DNA of 64,000 bases. Origin: Haloferax mediterranei ATCC 33500. GTDB taxonomy: Archaea > Halobacteriota > Halobacteria > Halobacteriales > Haloferacaceae. The notes beneath the pieces were generated by a model. It searched no databases, was not told where the DNA came from, and was given only the letters and a program-made list of their open reading frames with translations. Positions 44,498-53,822 of the stretch are shown here, piece by piece. Numbering within the stretch: position 1 is the stretch's first letter; each line of letters opens with the position of its first letter. Where the stretch lies: NCBI RefSeq assembly GCF_000306765.2, contig NC_017941.2:1922001-1986000 (forward strand), in the 5' to 3' direction. Both the position numbers and the translations under genes were made by a program.

Positions 44498-45784
44498 TTA
44501 CTCCTCGAACCGTTCGCGGACGCTCTGTGCGTGCGCGTCGAGTCCTTCCGCTTCGGCGAGCGTCGTAACCGTCTCTGAGAGGCCCGAAAGCGCCTCCTGG
44601 TCGAGTCGCTGGACAGTTGTCGAGCGGACGAAGTGGTCCACCGAGAGTCCGCCCTGTTGCTTCGCACCGGCACCAGTCGGTAGCACGTGGTTCGTTCCGG
44701 AGGCGTAGTCGCCCGCGGCGACTGGGGTGTACGGACCGAGGAAGACGCTTCCGGCCGAGTCGATACGGTCGAGGAGAGCTTCGTCATCGTCGGCCTGAAT
44801 CGACAGGTGCTCTGCGGCGTACTCTTCGGCGAAGAGCACCGCTTCGGACATCGAGCGGGCGACGAGCACGCCCGAAGCGTCGTTCTCCAGCGCTGCCTCG
44901 ATGGTCTCGGTGCGTTCGCGCTCTGCGGCCTGTCGCTCGACCTCCTCGACGATTTCTGTGGCGAGGTCGGCGTCGTCGGTGACGGCGACCACGGAAGCGT
45001 TCGGGTCGTGTTCGGCCTGTGCGACGAGGTCGGCCGCGACGAATCGCGCCTCTGCGGTCTCGTCGGCGACGACGAGTACCTCGGAGGGACCGGCGAGGAA
45101 GTCGATGTCAACGTCGCCGCGAACCTCGGCCTTCGCGGCCGTAACCCACTTGTTGCCCGGGCCGACGACCTTCTGGACGGCCTTCACGGTCTCTGTCCCG
45201 TAGGCGAGAGCGGCGATGCCTTGTGCGCCACCAACAGAGTACACCGCGTCAGCACCCGCGACGTGCATTGCAGCGAGGGTGACGGGGTTCATCGTGTCGG
45301 CCGGTGGCGTGGCGACCGCGACGTGCTCGACGCCCGCGACTTTGGCGGGGATGACACCCATGAGAACGCTGGACGGGTAGGCTGCGGTACCGCCGGGTGC
45401 GTAGACGCCGACGCGGTCAAGGGGGCGGTAGCGTCGCCCGAGTTCGCGCGTGCCGGAAGCGCCGAAGTCCTCGCGCCAGTCTTCGGGGACCTGTCGCTCG
45501 TGGAATTCGCGGATGTTCGCCGCCGCCGTCTCGATAGCTTCGCGCACGTCGTCGTCGATTTCGTCGTAGGCGCGTTCGGCCGCGTCGCTCACGTCGATGT
45601 TGCCGACTTCGACGTCGTCGAACTCGCGGGAGTAGTCCCGGAGCGCAACGTCGCCCTCCCTGCGGACTCGTTCGACGATGTCGCGTACGTCGGAGCGAAC
45701 GTCGCCGACGCCGGCGTCTCGTTCGAAGAAGGCGCGGCGAGCGTCGGGGCCGAGGTCGGCCAGTTCGCGAACCTCGATGTTCAT
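44498..45784 (-). CDS. hisD: Histidinol dehydrogenase
   Basis: A 428-residue NAD-dependent zinc enzyme catalysing the last two oxidations of histidine synthesis. Recognisable segments are RVGVYAPGGTAAYPSSVLM, VVGPGNKWVTAAK, DFLAGPSEVLVVADE and LPTGAGAKQQGGLSVDHF with the C-terminal active-site His. The length is standard. As in other haloarchaea the his genes are scattered: none of the others is nearby. Confidence 0.95.
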   Translation of the reverse strand: MNIEVRELADLGPDARRAFFERDAGVGDVRSDVRDIVERVRREGDVALRDYSREFDDVEVGNIDVSDAAERAYDEIDDDVREAIETAAANIREFHERQVPEDWREDFGASGTRELGRRYRPLDRVGVYAPGGTAAYPSSVLMGVIPAKVAGVEHVAVATPPADTMNPVTLAAMHVAGADAVYSVGGAQGIAALAYGTETVKAVQKVVGPGNKWVTAAKAEVRGDVDIDFLAGPSEVLVVADETAEARFVAADLVAQAEHDPNASVVAVTDDADLATEIVEEVERQAAERERTETIEAALENDASGVLVARSMSEAVLFAEEYAAEHLSIQADDDEALLDRIDSAGSVFLGPYTPVAAGDYASGTNHVLPTGAGAKQQGGLSVDHFVRSTTVQRLDQEALSGLSETVTTLAEAEGLDAHAQSVRERFEE

Positions 45785-45866
45785 ACCCGGGCTTTAGCGT
45801 CGGCGCGAAAAGTCGTTGCGGAAGCGGTGGGCCACTTTTCGGCGCTCAAACGTCGCTCGCGTCTGC

Positions 45867-45938
45867 AACCAAATCTCGGATGATGCCCGCAATCAAATAT
45901 CGGATGACGACCGCAACCAAATCTCGGATGATGCCCGC
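45867..45938. repeat. 24-bp tandem repeat, three copies plus part
   Basis: Copies at 45867-45890 and 45915-45938 are identical (AACCAAATCTCGGATGATGC then CCGC); the middle copy 45891-45914 has several substitutions, and a partial fourth (AATCAGATAACG) runs into the 3' end of the next gene, supplying its last codons. It lies just upstream of the hisD start. Confidence 0.92.
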
Positions 45939-45940
45939 AA

Positions 45941-46516
45941 TCAGATAACGTCCCGGCGCTCCGAGTATGTAAGCGTCTGCTCGTCGGTTTCGATGGTCGT
46001 CTGAATCGTAATCCATCCGTCAGCTTGCTGCACCGCAAACGCCTCCGAGAGCGAGAGTTTGACGCGCCTCGTCGTCGAGTAGGACTCACCAGCAGGCAGG
46101 TTTCCGACCTCCTCGCTTCCGCGCCAAATTTCGTCGTCCGCATCGGTGCTGTTGCCGACGAAGATACGACTGTAGACGGTAACGCCGGTGGCGTCTGCGT
46201 CCTGTTGATTGACCAGCGTACTCGTCACGTCGCGGCACGTCTGTCCGCACTTCTCGATTTCGTCTATCTGGAATACGAACGGCGGTTCTGGAGTTGACTC
46301 GCCCGATGTGGGCGCATCTTCCGTCGAATCACTTTTCTCGTCTTCGCTTGGTGTCGGAGACGACATCTGCGTCGGTGTTGGCGTCTGCGTGGGGAAGTCA
46401 CTACTGGATGCGTCTTTGTCCCCCGACTCGGGACCGAACCCGGTACCGAGTGCGATACCAACTCCACCGACTGCGAGTACAACGACCAATACGACAACCA
46501 CGCTGCGTCGCTTCAT
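45941..46516 (-). CDS. Membrane-anchored extracellular protein with Ser/Thr/Asp-rich linker
   Basis: A 191-residue protein with an N-terminal signal-anchor (MKRRSVVVVLVVVLAVGGVG), then a Ser/Thr/Pro/Asp-rich linker (about 30-80) and a beta-rich C-terminal domain with two cysteines (EKCGQTCRDVTSTLVN). This layout resembles haloarchaeal surface proteins with a FxLD-type domain. Its last codons come from a tandem repeat that invades the 3' end. The N-terminal anchor resembles that of the 51.2-52.0 kb gene. Function unknown. Confidence 0.7.
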   Translation of the reverse strand: MKRRSVVVVLVVVLAVGGVGIALGTGFGPESGDKDASSSDFPTQTPTPTQMSSPTPSEDEKSDSTEDAPTSGESTPEPPFVFQIDEIEKCGQTCRDVTSTLVNQQDADATGVTVYSRIFVGNSTDADDEIWRGSEEVGNLPAGESYSTTRRVKLSLSEAFAVQQADGWITIQTTIETDEQTLTYSERRDVI

Positions 46517-46696
46517 TGTATGTATTGACGTTCCAGAACATCATGAAGTAGTGAATTAGTTCACGTCATTTTACTCCAGTTTCTCTGATACTCGTTTGTC
46601 TCGCTTCGGTTTGGCAGTGGCTAACCCGAAATTGGACCGGGGCAGTCTGTGCCACTCCGTGAGTACTGCGGCCCCACCGTCGCGGTTGGTCAAACC

Positions 46697-47884
46697 CTAC
46701 TCGGCAAGCGCGTGGCGCATCGCCTCGAACCCGGTGTCCACGTCCACATCGGCATCCTGCGCCTCCAGCGCCTCGCTGAGCGCCGTTATGAGGAACGAAA
46801 CGTTCTCGGGCTGGGCGGAGTAGCCCATACAGCCGATACGGAAGATGTCGCCCGCGAGCGCGCCGAGACCGCCGGCGATTTCGAGGTCGTACTGTTCGAG
46901 GACGTAGTCGATTGCCTCACCTGCGTGGACCCCGTCGGGGACGAGCACCGCGTTGAGACTCGGCAGCCAGTACTCGTCTTCGGGATTCAGCCCGAGACCC
47001 ATCGCTTCGACGGCCGCTTTCAGTGCGCCCGCGACGCGGCGGTGGCGGTCCCACCGGTTTTCGATACCCTCCTCGGCGACCAACCTGAGCGCCTCGCGAA
47101 TGGCGTAGACGTTGGTGATGGGCGCAGTATGGTGGTACGACCGGTCGTCACCCCAGTACCCTTCGAGCAGTGAGAGGTCGAGATACCACGAGCGGGGCGG
47201 TTCCTCGCGCGACAGAACCTTGTCCATCGCGCGGTCGTTGAGCGTGAGCGGACTCGCACCCGGCGGACAGGAGAGACACTTCTGCGGCCCAGCGTAGGCG
47301 ACGTCGATACCCCAGTCGTCGACTTCGAGTTCGACGCCGCCGAGCGAAGTCACACAGTCCGCGATGACGAGGGCGTCGTGGTCGTGAGCGATGCCCGTCA
47401 GTTCGGGGACGCTCGGTTGCTTGACGCCGGTCGACGTTTCGGCGTGGACGAACCCGAACACGTCCGGTTGGTATTCGTCGAAGGCCGCCTGCACGTCGGC
47501 GGAGTCGAGCGGTTCGCCCCACGGCGCGTCGACGTGGACGACGTTGCCGCCGGCGCGTTCGGCCATCGACTCCATGCGACCGCCGAAATATCCGTTCGTG
47601 GGGACGAGCACCGTATCACCCGGTTCGACGAGGTTGCCGATGGCAGCCTCCATCGACGCCGACCCGGTCCCGGACACCGGTATCGTCCACTGGTTATCGG
47701 TGCGGAACGTGTAGCGCATGAGGTCCTGCACCTCGTTCATGATGTCGATGAACGACGGGTCGAGATGGCCGACGAGCGGCGTCGACATCGCTCGGAGGAC
47801 GCGCGGGTGGGCGTCGCTCGGTCCGGGACCCATCAGGGTTCGATTCGGCGGGGTGAGTTCGCCGACATCGGGTGCGTCTGTCAT
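46697..47884 (-). CDS. Class V aminotransferase (alanine/serine-glyoxylate type)
   Basis: A 395-residue PLP enzyme of the AgxT/serine-pyruvate aminotransferase group, transferring an amino group to glyoxylate or pyruvate. It begins LMGPGPSDAHPRVLRAMSTP, and the PLP lysine is in YAGPQKCLSCPPGASP. ADCVTSLGG supplies the Asp that contacts the pyridine nitrogen. It lies next to the large FAD/Fe-S oxidase on the same strand; if that enzyme oxidises glycolate, this one would convert the glyoxylate to glycine. Confidence 0.9.
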   Translation of the reverse strand: MTDAPDVGELTPPNRTLMGPGPSDAHPRVLRAMSTPLVGHLDPSFIDIMNEVQDLMRYTFRTDNQWTIPVSGTGSASMEAAIGNLVEPGDTVLVPTNGYFGGRMESMAERAGGNVVHVDAPWGEPLDSADVQAAFDEYQPDVFGFVHAETSTGVKQPSVPELTGIAHDHDALVIADCVTSLGGVELEVDDWGIDVAYAGPQKCLSCPPGASPLTLNDRAMDKVLSREEPPRSWYLDLSLLEGYWGDDRSYHHTAPITNVYAIREALRLVAEEGIENRWDRHRRVAGALKAAVEAMGLGLNPEDEYWLPSLNAVLVPDGVHAGEAIDYVLEQYDLEIAGGLGALAGDIFRIGCMGYSAQPENVSFLITALSEALEAQDADVDVDTGFEAMRHALAE

Positions 47885-47983
47885 GGTCTTGTGTGACGTG
47901 CCACGCAGTGGAACAAAAGAAATGTGATTGCGGAAGGACGTTCGGAGAGCGGTCGGTCTTGTGACTAGAGCCGGTAGAGCGTC

Positions 47984-50900
47984 TTAGCCGGCCAACGCCG
48001 CCGCCACCTTCTCTATCGGGTGGGCTGGCCGGTGCACTCCCTCACGCTCCCGCTCGGCGAGTTGCGACCGACACGAGGCACCGGGCGCGACCACAGTATC
48101 GGCCTCGCTCTCGTCTACTTTCTCGAACAGGATGCGGCCGATTGCCTTCGAGAGGTCGTAGTGTTCGGATTCGTAGCCGAAGCTTCCGGCCATCCCGCAG
48201 CACCCCGAATTGAGCGGGTCCACGTCGTAGCCGACGCGCCGGAGGACGCCCACGGCGTGGTGGTCCTTGTTCAGCGCCTTCTGATTGCAGTGGCCGTGGT
48301 ACGTCAGCGACCCGAACTCGCCGCCGTCGGCGACGGCGGTTCCGGCGGTTCCCACAGACCCCAAACCGGTCGATTCGCGGCCGCGAATGGGGAATTCCTC
48401 GTCGAGTCGGTACACGTCGATGAACTCCATGACGCCGTAGGCTGCCGCTCCGACCGGAGCGACGGCTTCGTTCGGCAGGAGGTCGTCGTACTCGTCTTGG
48501 AACATCACCACGTCGGACGGCTCGGTGAAGACCACGGACCAGCCGTCTTCGACGAACGGACGGAGCGCCTCGACGTTGTGTCCCGCGCGCTTCCGTGCGA
48601 GGTCGAGAAATCCGCCGGAATAGGCGGCTCGCCCGCTCGGGTGGACGTTCTCGGCCAGTTGGACGTGGACGCCCGCCGCTTCCAGTGTCCGCACCGCGGC
48701 TTTGCCGATTTCGGGCGTGACGTAGTTCGTGTACGTGTCCGGGAACAGGAGGACGCGATGTGTCGCCTCGGCCTGCGAGACGGTGGCTTCGCGGAATTTC
48801 ATCCACTGTTCGAGCGTGTTGCTGGTGAACGACGGTAGTTCTCGGTCGGACGCGATGCCGACGAGGCGGTCCATCGCGTCCCGCGCACCCGGCAGTTCAG
48901 CGGCCCAGTTCGAAACGGGTGCCAGTACGCTCCCGAGTCGCGCAAATCGGTCGATGTTGGCGAATAGTCGTTCCCGAATCGACGCGCCTGCTTCGGCGTG
49001 GTGCTTGTGCTTCACTTCGGCTTTGAGTTTCGCGAGGTCGACGCCGGTCGGACAGTCGTTCTTGCAGCCCTTACACCCGATACAGAGGCCGAGAATCTCC
49101 TCTTGGAACCGGTCGGTGTAGAGTTCTTCTTCGGGAAGGTCGCCGCTGATGGCCGCCCGCAACATGTTCGCCCTGCCGCGAGTCGTCTCCGCCTCGTCCT
49201 TGGATGCCCGGTACGTCGGGCACATCGTCTCCGACCCGGTCTGGCGACACGTTCCACAGCCGTTGCACAGCTCCACGAGGTGCGAGAAGCCGCCTTCGTC
49301 CTCGAACTCGAGCGTCGTCGCCGGTTCGAGCGAGGCGTACGACGCGCCGTACCGCAGGTTCTCGCGCATGTCGGTCGGGTCATCGCTGCGGTAGACGACC
49401 TTCCCCGGATTCATGCGCCAGTCGGGGTCGAACGCCGATTTTACCTGCTTGAACGCGTCCCAGAGCGCCGGGCCGTACATCTTCGGATTCCACTCGGTTC
49501 TGGCGAGACCGTCGCCGTGCTCGCCGGAGAACGCCCCGTGGTGTTCCAATACGAGGTCGGTCACGTCGTCGGTTATCGACCGCATCGTCTCGATGCCGTC
49601 TCGGTCTTTCAGGTTCAGAATGGGTCGAATGTGAAGCGTCCCGGCCCCGGCGTGGGCGAAGTACGCCGCCGATGTTCCGTGGTCCGCCAGTACGTCCTCG
49701 AACGACTGCACGTACTCCGCGAGTTCTTCCGGCGGAACGCTCGCGTCCTCAATGAAGGGGTACGGCTTCGGGTCGCCCTGCAAGGACATGAGCAGCGGAA
49801 TCGCCGCCTTCCGGAGTTTCCAGAGGTTCGCCTGCGCCTCGTCGGTGTAGGCTTCGATGGCGTCGAACGCCCTGCCGTCGTCCGCTTCCGATTTCAACTC
49901 CGCCTCCGCTTTCGACTCCGCCTCCGCTTTCGACTCCGACCGCAGGAAGTGGTCGTTGGCCGCCTGAATCACCGCCTCGAAGTCGTCGTGGAGTTCGGAA
50001 TCGAACTCCAGCATCAGCGTCGCAGCCGTCCCGTCGGGAATCCCCTCGACGTACTGGGCGTATTCGCTCGACTCGGCGGCCATCCTGAACACCTCGTCGT
50101 CCATGAGTTCGACGGCGCTCGCGTCGAAGTCGAGCGCGTCGGGAACCGCCGTCATCGCGTCGAGGAGGTCGTCGTAGGCGTAGAGCACGAGTGCCGTCTC
50201 TTCGGGCACCGTCACGAGCGACACGGTGGCTTCGACGACGACGCCGAGTGTACCCTCCGCGCCGACGAACAGTTTCGAGAGGTTGACGACCGTTTCACCG
50301 TCGTCGTTCTCGAAGACGACTTTGTGGAGGTTGTAGCCGGAGACACAGCGCTTGAGCTCGGGATACCGCTGTTCGATTTCGGTTTCGTTCTCTTCGACCA
50401 GTCGGACTACGGTCCGATAGATTTCGGCCTCGCGGTCGTCTTTCGCCACGATGTCGTCCCACTCGTCGCTTCCGACGACCACGTCGCGGGTGTGCATGAG
50501 CGACCCATCGGCGAGTACGACGCGCAACTCCTCGGTGTAGGCGTCGGTGATGCCGTAGCGGACCGAGTGCGCCCCGGTCGAGTTGTTGCCGATGCCACCG
50601 CCGATTGTCGCTCGATTCGAGGACGCGGGGTCGGGTGCGAACTTCAGGCCGTGCGCCGAGAGACGGTCGTCGAGGTCGTCCTGAACCACGCCGGGTTGAA
50701 CCGTCGCCCGTCGATTCTCGGGGTCGACCGCGACGATATCGTCCATATACTTCGAGAAGTCGAGGACGACACAGCCGGGACCGACCGTCTGCCCCGCCAG
50801 CGACGACCCCGCCCCGCGCGGGAGAATCGGAACGTCGTGCGCCACGGCTATCTCGACCGCCGCCCGAACGTCGTCGGGGTCGCGGGGGATGACCACTCCC

Positions 50901-51133
50901 GCCGGACGGGCGCGGTAAATCGACCCGTCTGTGGCGTACAAGACCTGCGTGTACTCGTCGAATCGAACCTCGCCCTCGACGGCGTCGCGCAAGTCGGACG
51001 CCAACTCGGCGTGGGCCGCTACGTCGGATACCTCGTAGTCACGTGACTCCTGAAATCGCCGGAAGTCGCTCAAGTCCCCTTCGTCAACCGCCGTCGTGGC
51101 GCGATTCGGCCACGAAGAGTCGTCGCCAACCAT
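47984..51133 (-). CDS. Fused FAD-linked oxidase / Fe-S / CCG-domain dehydrogenase
   Basis: A 1049-residue protein combining three units. The FAD-binding oxidase part spans about 40-560 (PRGAGSSLAGQTVGPGCVV, RATIGGGIGNNSTGAHS). A ferredoxin-like region carries two [4Fe-4S] motifs (CNGCGTCRQTGSETMCP and CIGCKGCKNDCP). A C-terminal pair of CCG-type domains ends with SGCCGMAGSFGYE. This matches GlcD-GlcF or D-lactate dehydrogenase (Dld/GlpC) fusions. A short repetitive SKAEAESKAEAELK insert is odd. The ATG at 51131-51133 was chosen; ATGs at 51139 or further up are possible. Confidence 0.9.
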   Translation of the reverse strand: MVGDDSSWPNRATTAVDEGDLSDFRRFQESRDYEVSDVAAHAELASDLRDAVEGEVRFDEYTQVLYATDGSIYRARPAGVVIPRDPDDVRAAVEIAVAHDVPILPRGAGSSLAGQTVGPGCVVLDFSKYMDDIVAVDPENRRATVQPGVVQDDLDDRLSAHGLKFAPDPASSNRATIGGGIGNNSTGAHSVRYGITDAYTEELRVVLADGSLMHTRDVVVGSDEWDDIVAKDDREAEIYRTVVRLVEENETEIEQRYPELKRCVSGYNLHKVVFENDDGETVVNLSKLFVGAEGTLGVVVEATVSLVTVPEETALVLYAYDDLLDAMTAVPDALDFDASAVELMDDEVFRMAAESSEYAQYVEGIPDGTAATLMLEFDSELHDDFEAVIQAANDHFLRSESKAEAESKAEAELKSEADDGRAFDAIEAYTDEAQANLWKLRKAAIPLLMSLQGDPKPYPFIEDASVPPEELAEYVQSFEDVLADHGTSAAYFAHAGAGTLHIRPILNLKDRDGIETMRSITDDVTDLVLEHHGAFSGEHGDGLARTEWNPKMYGPALWDAFKQVKSAFDPDWRMNPGKVVYRSDDPTDMRENLRYGASYASLEPATTLEFEDEGGFSHLVELCNGCGTCRQTGSETMCPTYRASKDEAETTRGRANMLRAAISGDLPEEELYTDRFQEEILGLCIGCKGCKNDCPTGVDLAKLKAEVKHKHHAEAGASIRERLFANIDRFARLGSVLAPVSNWAAELPGARDAMDRLVGIASDRELPSFTSNTLEQWMKFREATVSQAEATHRVLLFPDTYTNYVTPEIGKAAVRTLEAAGVHVQLAENVHPSGRAAYSGGFLDLARKRAGHNVEALRPFVEDGWSVVFTEPSDVVMFQDEYDDLLPNEAVAPVGAAAYGVMEFIDVYRLDEEFPIRGRESTGLGSVGTAGTAVADGGEFGSLTYHGHCNQKALNKDHHAVGVLRRVGYDVDPLNSGCCGMAGSFGYESEHYDLSKAIGRILFEKVDESEADTVVAPGASCRSQLAEREREGVHRPAHPIEKVAAALAG

Positions 51134-51223
51134 TATCATATATAATTGTTTAGAATAGCAAAAGTGTGTGTGCGAGCCGCCATCTTTGCCACCAGAAGGG
51201 AGAGATGGCAATTCCTCGCCGAG

Positions 51224-52036
51224 TTACTGCGGCGGGTTCCGCGGATAGTTCCCCGCGCCCGTCTGGAGTTCGCCGTCGACGACGACCCAGCCCTGTCGGT
51301 CAGCAGGGATATCGTAGGCGTGGATTCGGTCGCTGTACTCGTTGTAGTTCCACCCGCCGACCCACCACGAGTTTGTTCCGTAGAGTTCGACGTTCACGGA
51401 GACGTTGGTCGTCTCCGGACCGTCGTACTGCAGGAACAGCATCGTGTCGTACGAGTAGCACCGCGTCTCGTCGTCTTCGCGGGGCCACTCGCACGGGACT
51501 CGCTGCGAGTTAGCACGCGGGTGGAAGAGCGGTTCAGCTCCCTCGGGAGACCGCGTGTCGATAGAGCGGTTTACCGTCGCGTCGGCGTTGAGGTCTACCG
51601 CATCGTGTTCGACGCGGAGCGTATCGGAGTCGTTTCGGCTGTACTCGCGTTCGGGAATCTGCTCCCAGCGGACGAGTCGGTCGTTCTCTACGACTGCTCG
51701 GTGGTAGGTCGGTTCGGCGGGTATCTCGTCCGCTCGAACCCGAAGCATCGGGCCGTACTGCGTCTCTACCACGTCGTAGGTCCACGTTTCGGGGACGAGA
51801 TACTCCCGCGATTCGACGGTATCGCCGATTGGAGACGAGTTGTTAGCGACAGGAAGTGGGACGAGAATCGTCACGTTGGAAATCTGCTCGTCCGCCGAGA
51901 TACGGACGCTGTAGTCGTACTGACTCCCGTAGGAGTCGAGAAACGAGAGTCGGCCAAACGCCCAGAGACCGCCGCCGATAGCGGCGACGACGAGCAGGAC
52001 GACGACGACAACGATGCCCAGTGTGCGGCGTTTCAT
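51224..52036 (-). CDS. Membrane-anchored extracellular protein, unknown function
   Basis: A 270-residue protein with an N-terminal anchor (MKRRTLGIVVVVVLLVVAAI) and a large beta-rich exterior domain rich in Asn/Tyr/Trp (GTNSWWVGGWNYNEYSDR). Paired cysteines in VPCEWPREDDETRCYSYD may form a disulfide. The start MKRRTLG at 52034-52036 is chosen, since upstream sequence is a flavodoxin remnant in another frame. Similarity to the 45.9-46.5 kb protein is confined to the anchor. Confidence 0.7.
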   Translation of the reverse strand: MKRRTLGIVVVVVLLVVAAIGGGLWAFGRLSFLDSYGSQYDYSVRISADEQISNVTILVPLPVANNSSPIGDTVESREYLVPETWTYDVVETQYGPMLRVRADEIPAEPTYHRAVVENDRLVRWEQIPEREYSRNDSDTLRVEHDAVDLNADATVNRSIDTRSPEGAEPLFHPRANSQRVPCEWPREDDETRCYSYDTMLFLQYDGPETTNVSVNVELYGTNSWWVGGWNYNEYSDRIHAYDIPADRQGWVVVDGELQTGAGNYPRNPPQ

Positions 52037-52041
52037 CGGAC

Positions 52042-52197
52042 TCACCCACTGGTCTCTGTCGAAGCGTCGTCCCCACCGTCGTCGACTGAGATTGTCACCG
52101 TCTCGTGCCCGCCCGCTTCGAGCAGCGTCGCGATTCGGTCGGCTATCTTCGCAGTCCGTCCCTCTCGTGTACCGTAGGCAATCAGGAGTGAATCCAT
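52042..52197 (-). pseudogene. N-terminal remnant of a flavodoxin/HemG-like protein
   Basis: A 51-codon frame reads MDSLLIAYGTREGRTAKIAD then IATLLEAGGHETVTISVDD and stops at 52042-52044. This matches the first strand, P-loop-like FMN phosphate loop (YGTREGRT) and first helix of flavodoxins such as protoporphyrinogen oxidase HemG. The rest of the fold (about 100 residues) is missing. It ends 5 bp before the next gene's ATG. A short dedicated peptide is possible but truncation by recombination seems likelier. Confidence 0.75.
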
Positions 52198-52337
52198 CTG
52201 TTCCCACCATCTTCCTATTCGTTCGCTTACAGCATAACCCTGATACAGGCTCTCAAACCGCGGGAAACGGAGCCGAATCGTGGATGCCCCAGTAGGAACT
52301 ATTTTGGGGACCTGTGAACCACTACCGAATACAACTA

Positions 52338-52982
52338 ATGAATACCCCGATAGACACCTACCTCGTCACGCAGTCTGACCTCTCCAACGGTCGGACGACG
52401 CTCGACGTGGTGCAGGCCGCAGTTGATGGGGGCGTCGATGTTGTCCAGCTCCGCGAGAAGCACGCAAGCGCCCGCGAGCGATACGAAACCGGGTGTGAAG
52501 TTCGGGACGTGACGGCCGATGCGGGCGTCTCGCTCGTCGTCAACGACCGAGTCGATATCGCCGCTGCAATCGACGCCGACGGCGTCCACCTCGGCGACGA
52601 CGACGTTCCCGTCTCCGTCGCACGCGAGCAACTCGGCGCAGACACCATCATCGGTCGGTCGGTTTCGACCGTCGCAGGCGCGAAGGCCGCCGAAGAAGCG
52701 GGTGCGGACTACCTCGGCGTGGGTGCCGTCTTTTCGACGACAACGAAGCAGACTGACCCCGACCAGTCCGAAATCGGCGTCAAGCGAGTTTCCGCGGTCG
52801 CCGACGCCGTCTCGATTCCGCTCGTCGGCATCGGCGGCATCACGCCGTCGAACGCCGCCGATGTCGTCGCCGCTGGAGCCGATGGCGTCGCTGTCGTCTC
52901 CGCCATCACCGCCGCAGACGACCCAGAAAGCGCGACACGTCGGCTTGCGACCGCCGTCGCCGAAGGGAGGGACCGCCGATGA
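52338..52982 (+). CDS. thiE: Thiamine-phosphate synthase
   Basis: A 214-residue TIM-barrel enzyme joining HMP-diphosphate and hydroxyethylthiazole phosphate. It has DVVQLREKHASARE, VVNDRVDIAAAIDADGVHLG and GRSVSTVAGAKAAEEAGADYLGVG in outline, and IGGITPSNA for phosphate binding. The ATG at 52338 was chosen over an upstream alternative eight codons earlier. No TPP riboswitch (thi-box) was recognised before it. It starts the operon thiE-thiM-thiD, overlapping thiM by 4 nt. Confidence 0.93.
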   Translation: MNTPIDTYLVTQSDLSNGRTTLDVVQAAVDGGVDVVQLREKHASARERYETGCEVRDVTADAGVSLVVNDRVDIAAAIDADGVHLGDDDVPVSVAREQLGADTIIGRSVSTVAGAKAAEEAGADYLGVGAVFSTTTKQTDPDQSEIGVKRVSAVADAVSIPLVGIGGITPSNAADVVAAGADGVAVVSAITAADDPESATRRLATAVAEGRDRR

Positions 52983-53821
52983 GCAGTCTCGACCCGGAAT
53001 TCGGACTCTCGCTCGACGAGGCGCTCACCGCTGTTGCCGACAACCAACCGCTCGTCAACTCGGTCACGAACAACGTCACCGTCAACGACGTGGCGAACAT
53101 CACGCTGCACTGGGGCGGCCTGCCGGTCATGTCCGACGACGAACGCGAGGTTGCCGACATGGTCGCAATCGCCGACGGCTGTCTGCTCAACATGGGAACC
53201 GTGAGCGAGACGGGTGAGGCGACGATGCTGGCCGCCGGTGCCGCGGCGGGAGACCACGACGTGCCGCTCGTCGTCGACCCCGTCGGCGTCGGTGCGACCC
53301 CAACCCGTTCGCGGGTTGCAGAGCGCCTCGTCACCGAACTCGACGTCGACGTGCTCAACGGAAACTACGGCGAAATTTCCGCGCTCGTCGGCGAGAACGC
53401 CGAAGTTCGGGGCGTGGAGTCGGTCGGCGAGTACGCCGAAATCGCCGCGACGGCGGTCGAATGCGCTCGCCAGACGGGTGCCGTCGTCGTCGCGTCCGGT
53501 GAGACCGACATCGTCGCAACCGAGGACGCGGCCTACGAGGTTCACGCAGGCCACTCGATGATGGGCGAAGTCGTCGGTACCGGCTGTATGCTCGGCGTGA
53601 CGCTCGCCGTCTTCGCCGCCGCAATCGACGACCCGCTCGATGCTGCGCTCGCGGGAACGGCCGCCTACGGATTGGCTGGCGAACTCGCGGCTGACGGCGT
53701 TTTCGGCGACTACCACGGTCCGGCGAGCTACAGGGTCTCGTTCCTCGACGCGGCTGCCGGACTCGCGGGGGAAGAACTCTCCGACCTCTCCGACCGCGTC
53801 GAACGAATCGAGGTGCGGTGA
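52979..53821 (+). CDS. thiM: Hydroxyethylthiazole kinase
   Basis: A 280-residue ribokinase-like kinase that phosphorylates the thiazole moiety for salvage. Signatures include LVNSVTNNVTVNDVANI, PLVVDPVGVGATPTR and HAGHSMMGEVVGTGCMLG with the anion-hole glycines. The start overlaps thiE (ATGA), and thiD starts 1 nt after its stop. Presence of ThiM shows that thiazole salvage is used. Confidence 0.93.
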   Translation: MSSLDPEFGLSLDEALTAVADNQPLVNSVTNNVTVNDVANITLHWGGLPVMSDDEREVADMVAIADGCLLNMGTVSETGEATMLAAGAAAGDHDVPLVVDPVGVGATPTRSRVAERLVTELDVDVLNGNYGEISALVGENAEVRGVESVGEYAEIAATAVECARQTGAVVVASGETDIVATEDAAYEVHAGHSMMGEVVGTGCMLGVTLAVFAAAIDDPLDAALAGTAAYGLAGELAADGVFGDYHGPASYRVSFLDAAAGLAGEELSDLSDRVERIEVR

Positions 53822-53822
53822 G

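Noticed and set aside
49860..49950. Ser-Lys-Ala-Glu repeats in the FAD/Fe-S oxidase as a frameshift or assembly artefact
   Set aside because: The repeat keeps the frame, is acidic like the rest of the protein and sits in a predicted surface loop; it is only noted as odd.
52200..52337. TPP riboswitch before the thiamine operon
   Set aside because: No thi-box core (CUGAGA with the paired partner) was found in the short leader; the CTGAGA upstream lies in the flavodoxin remnant.
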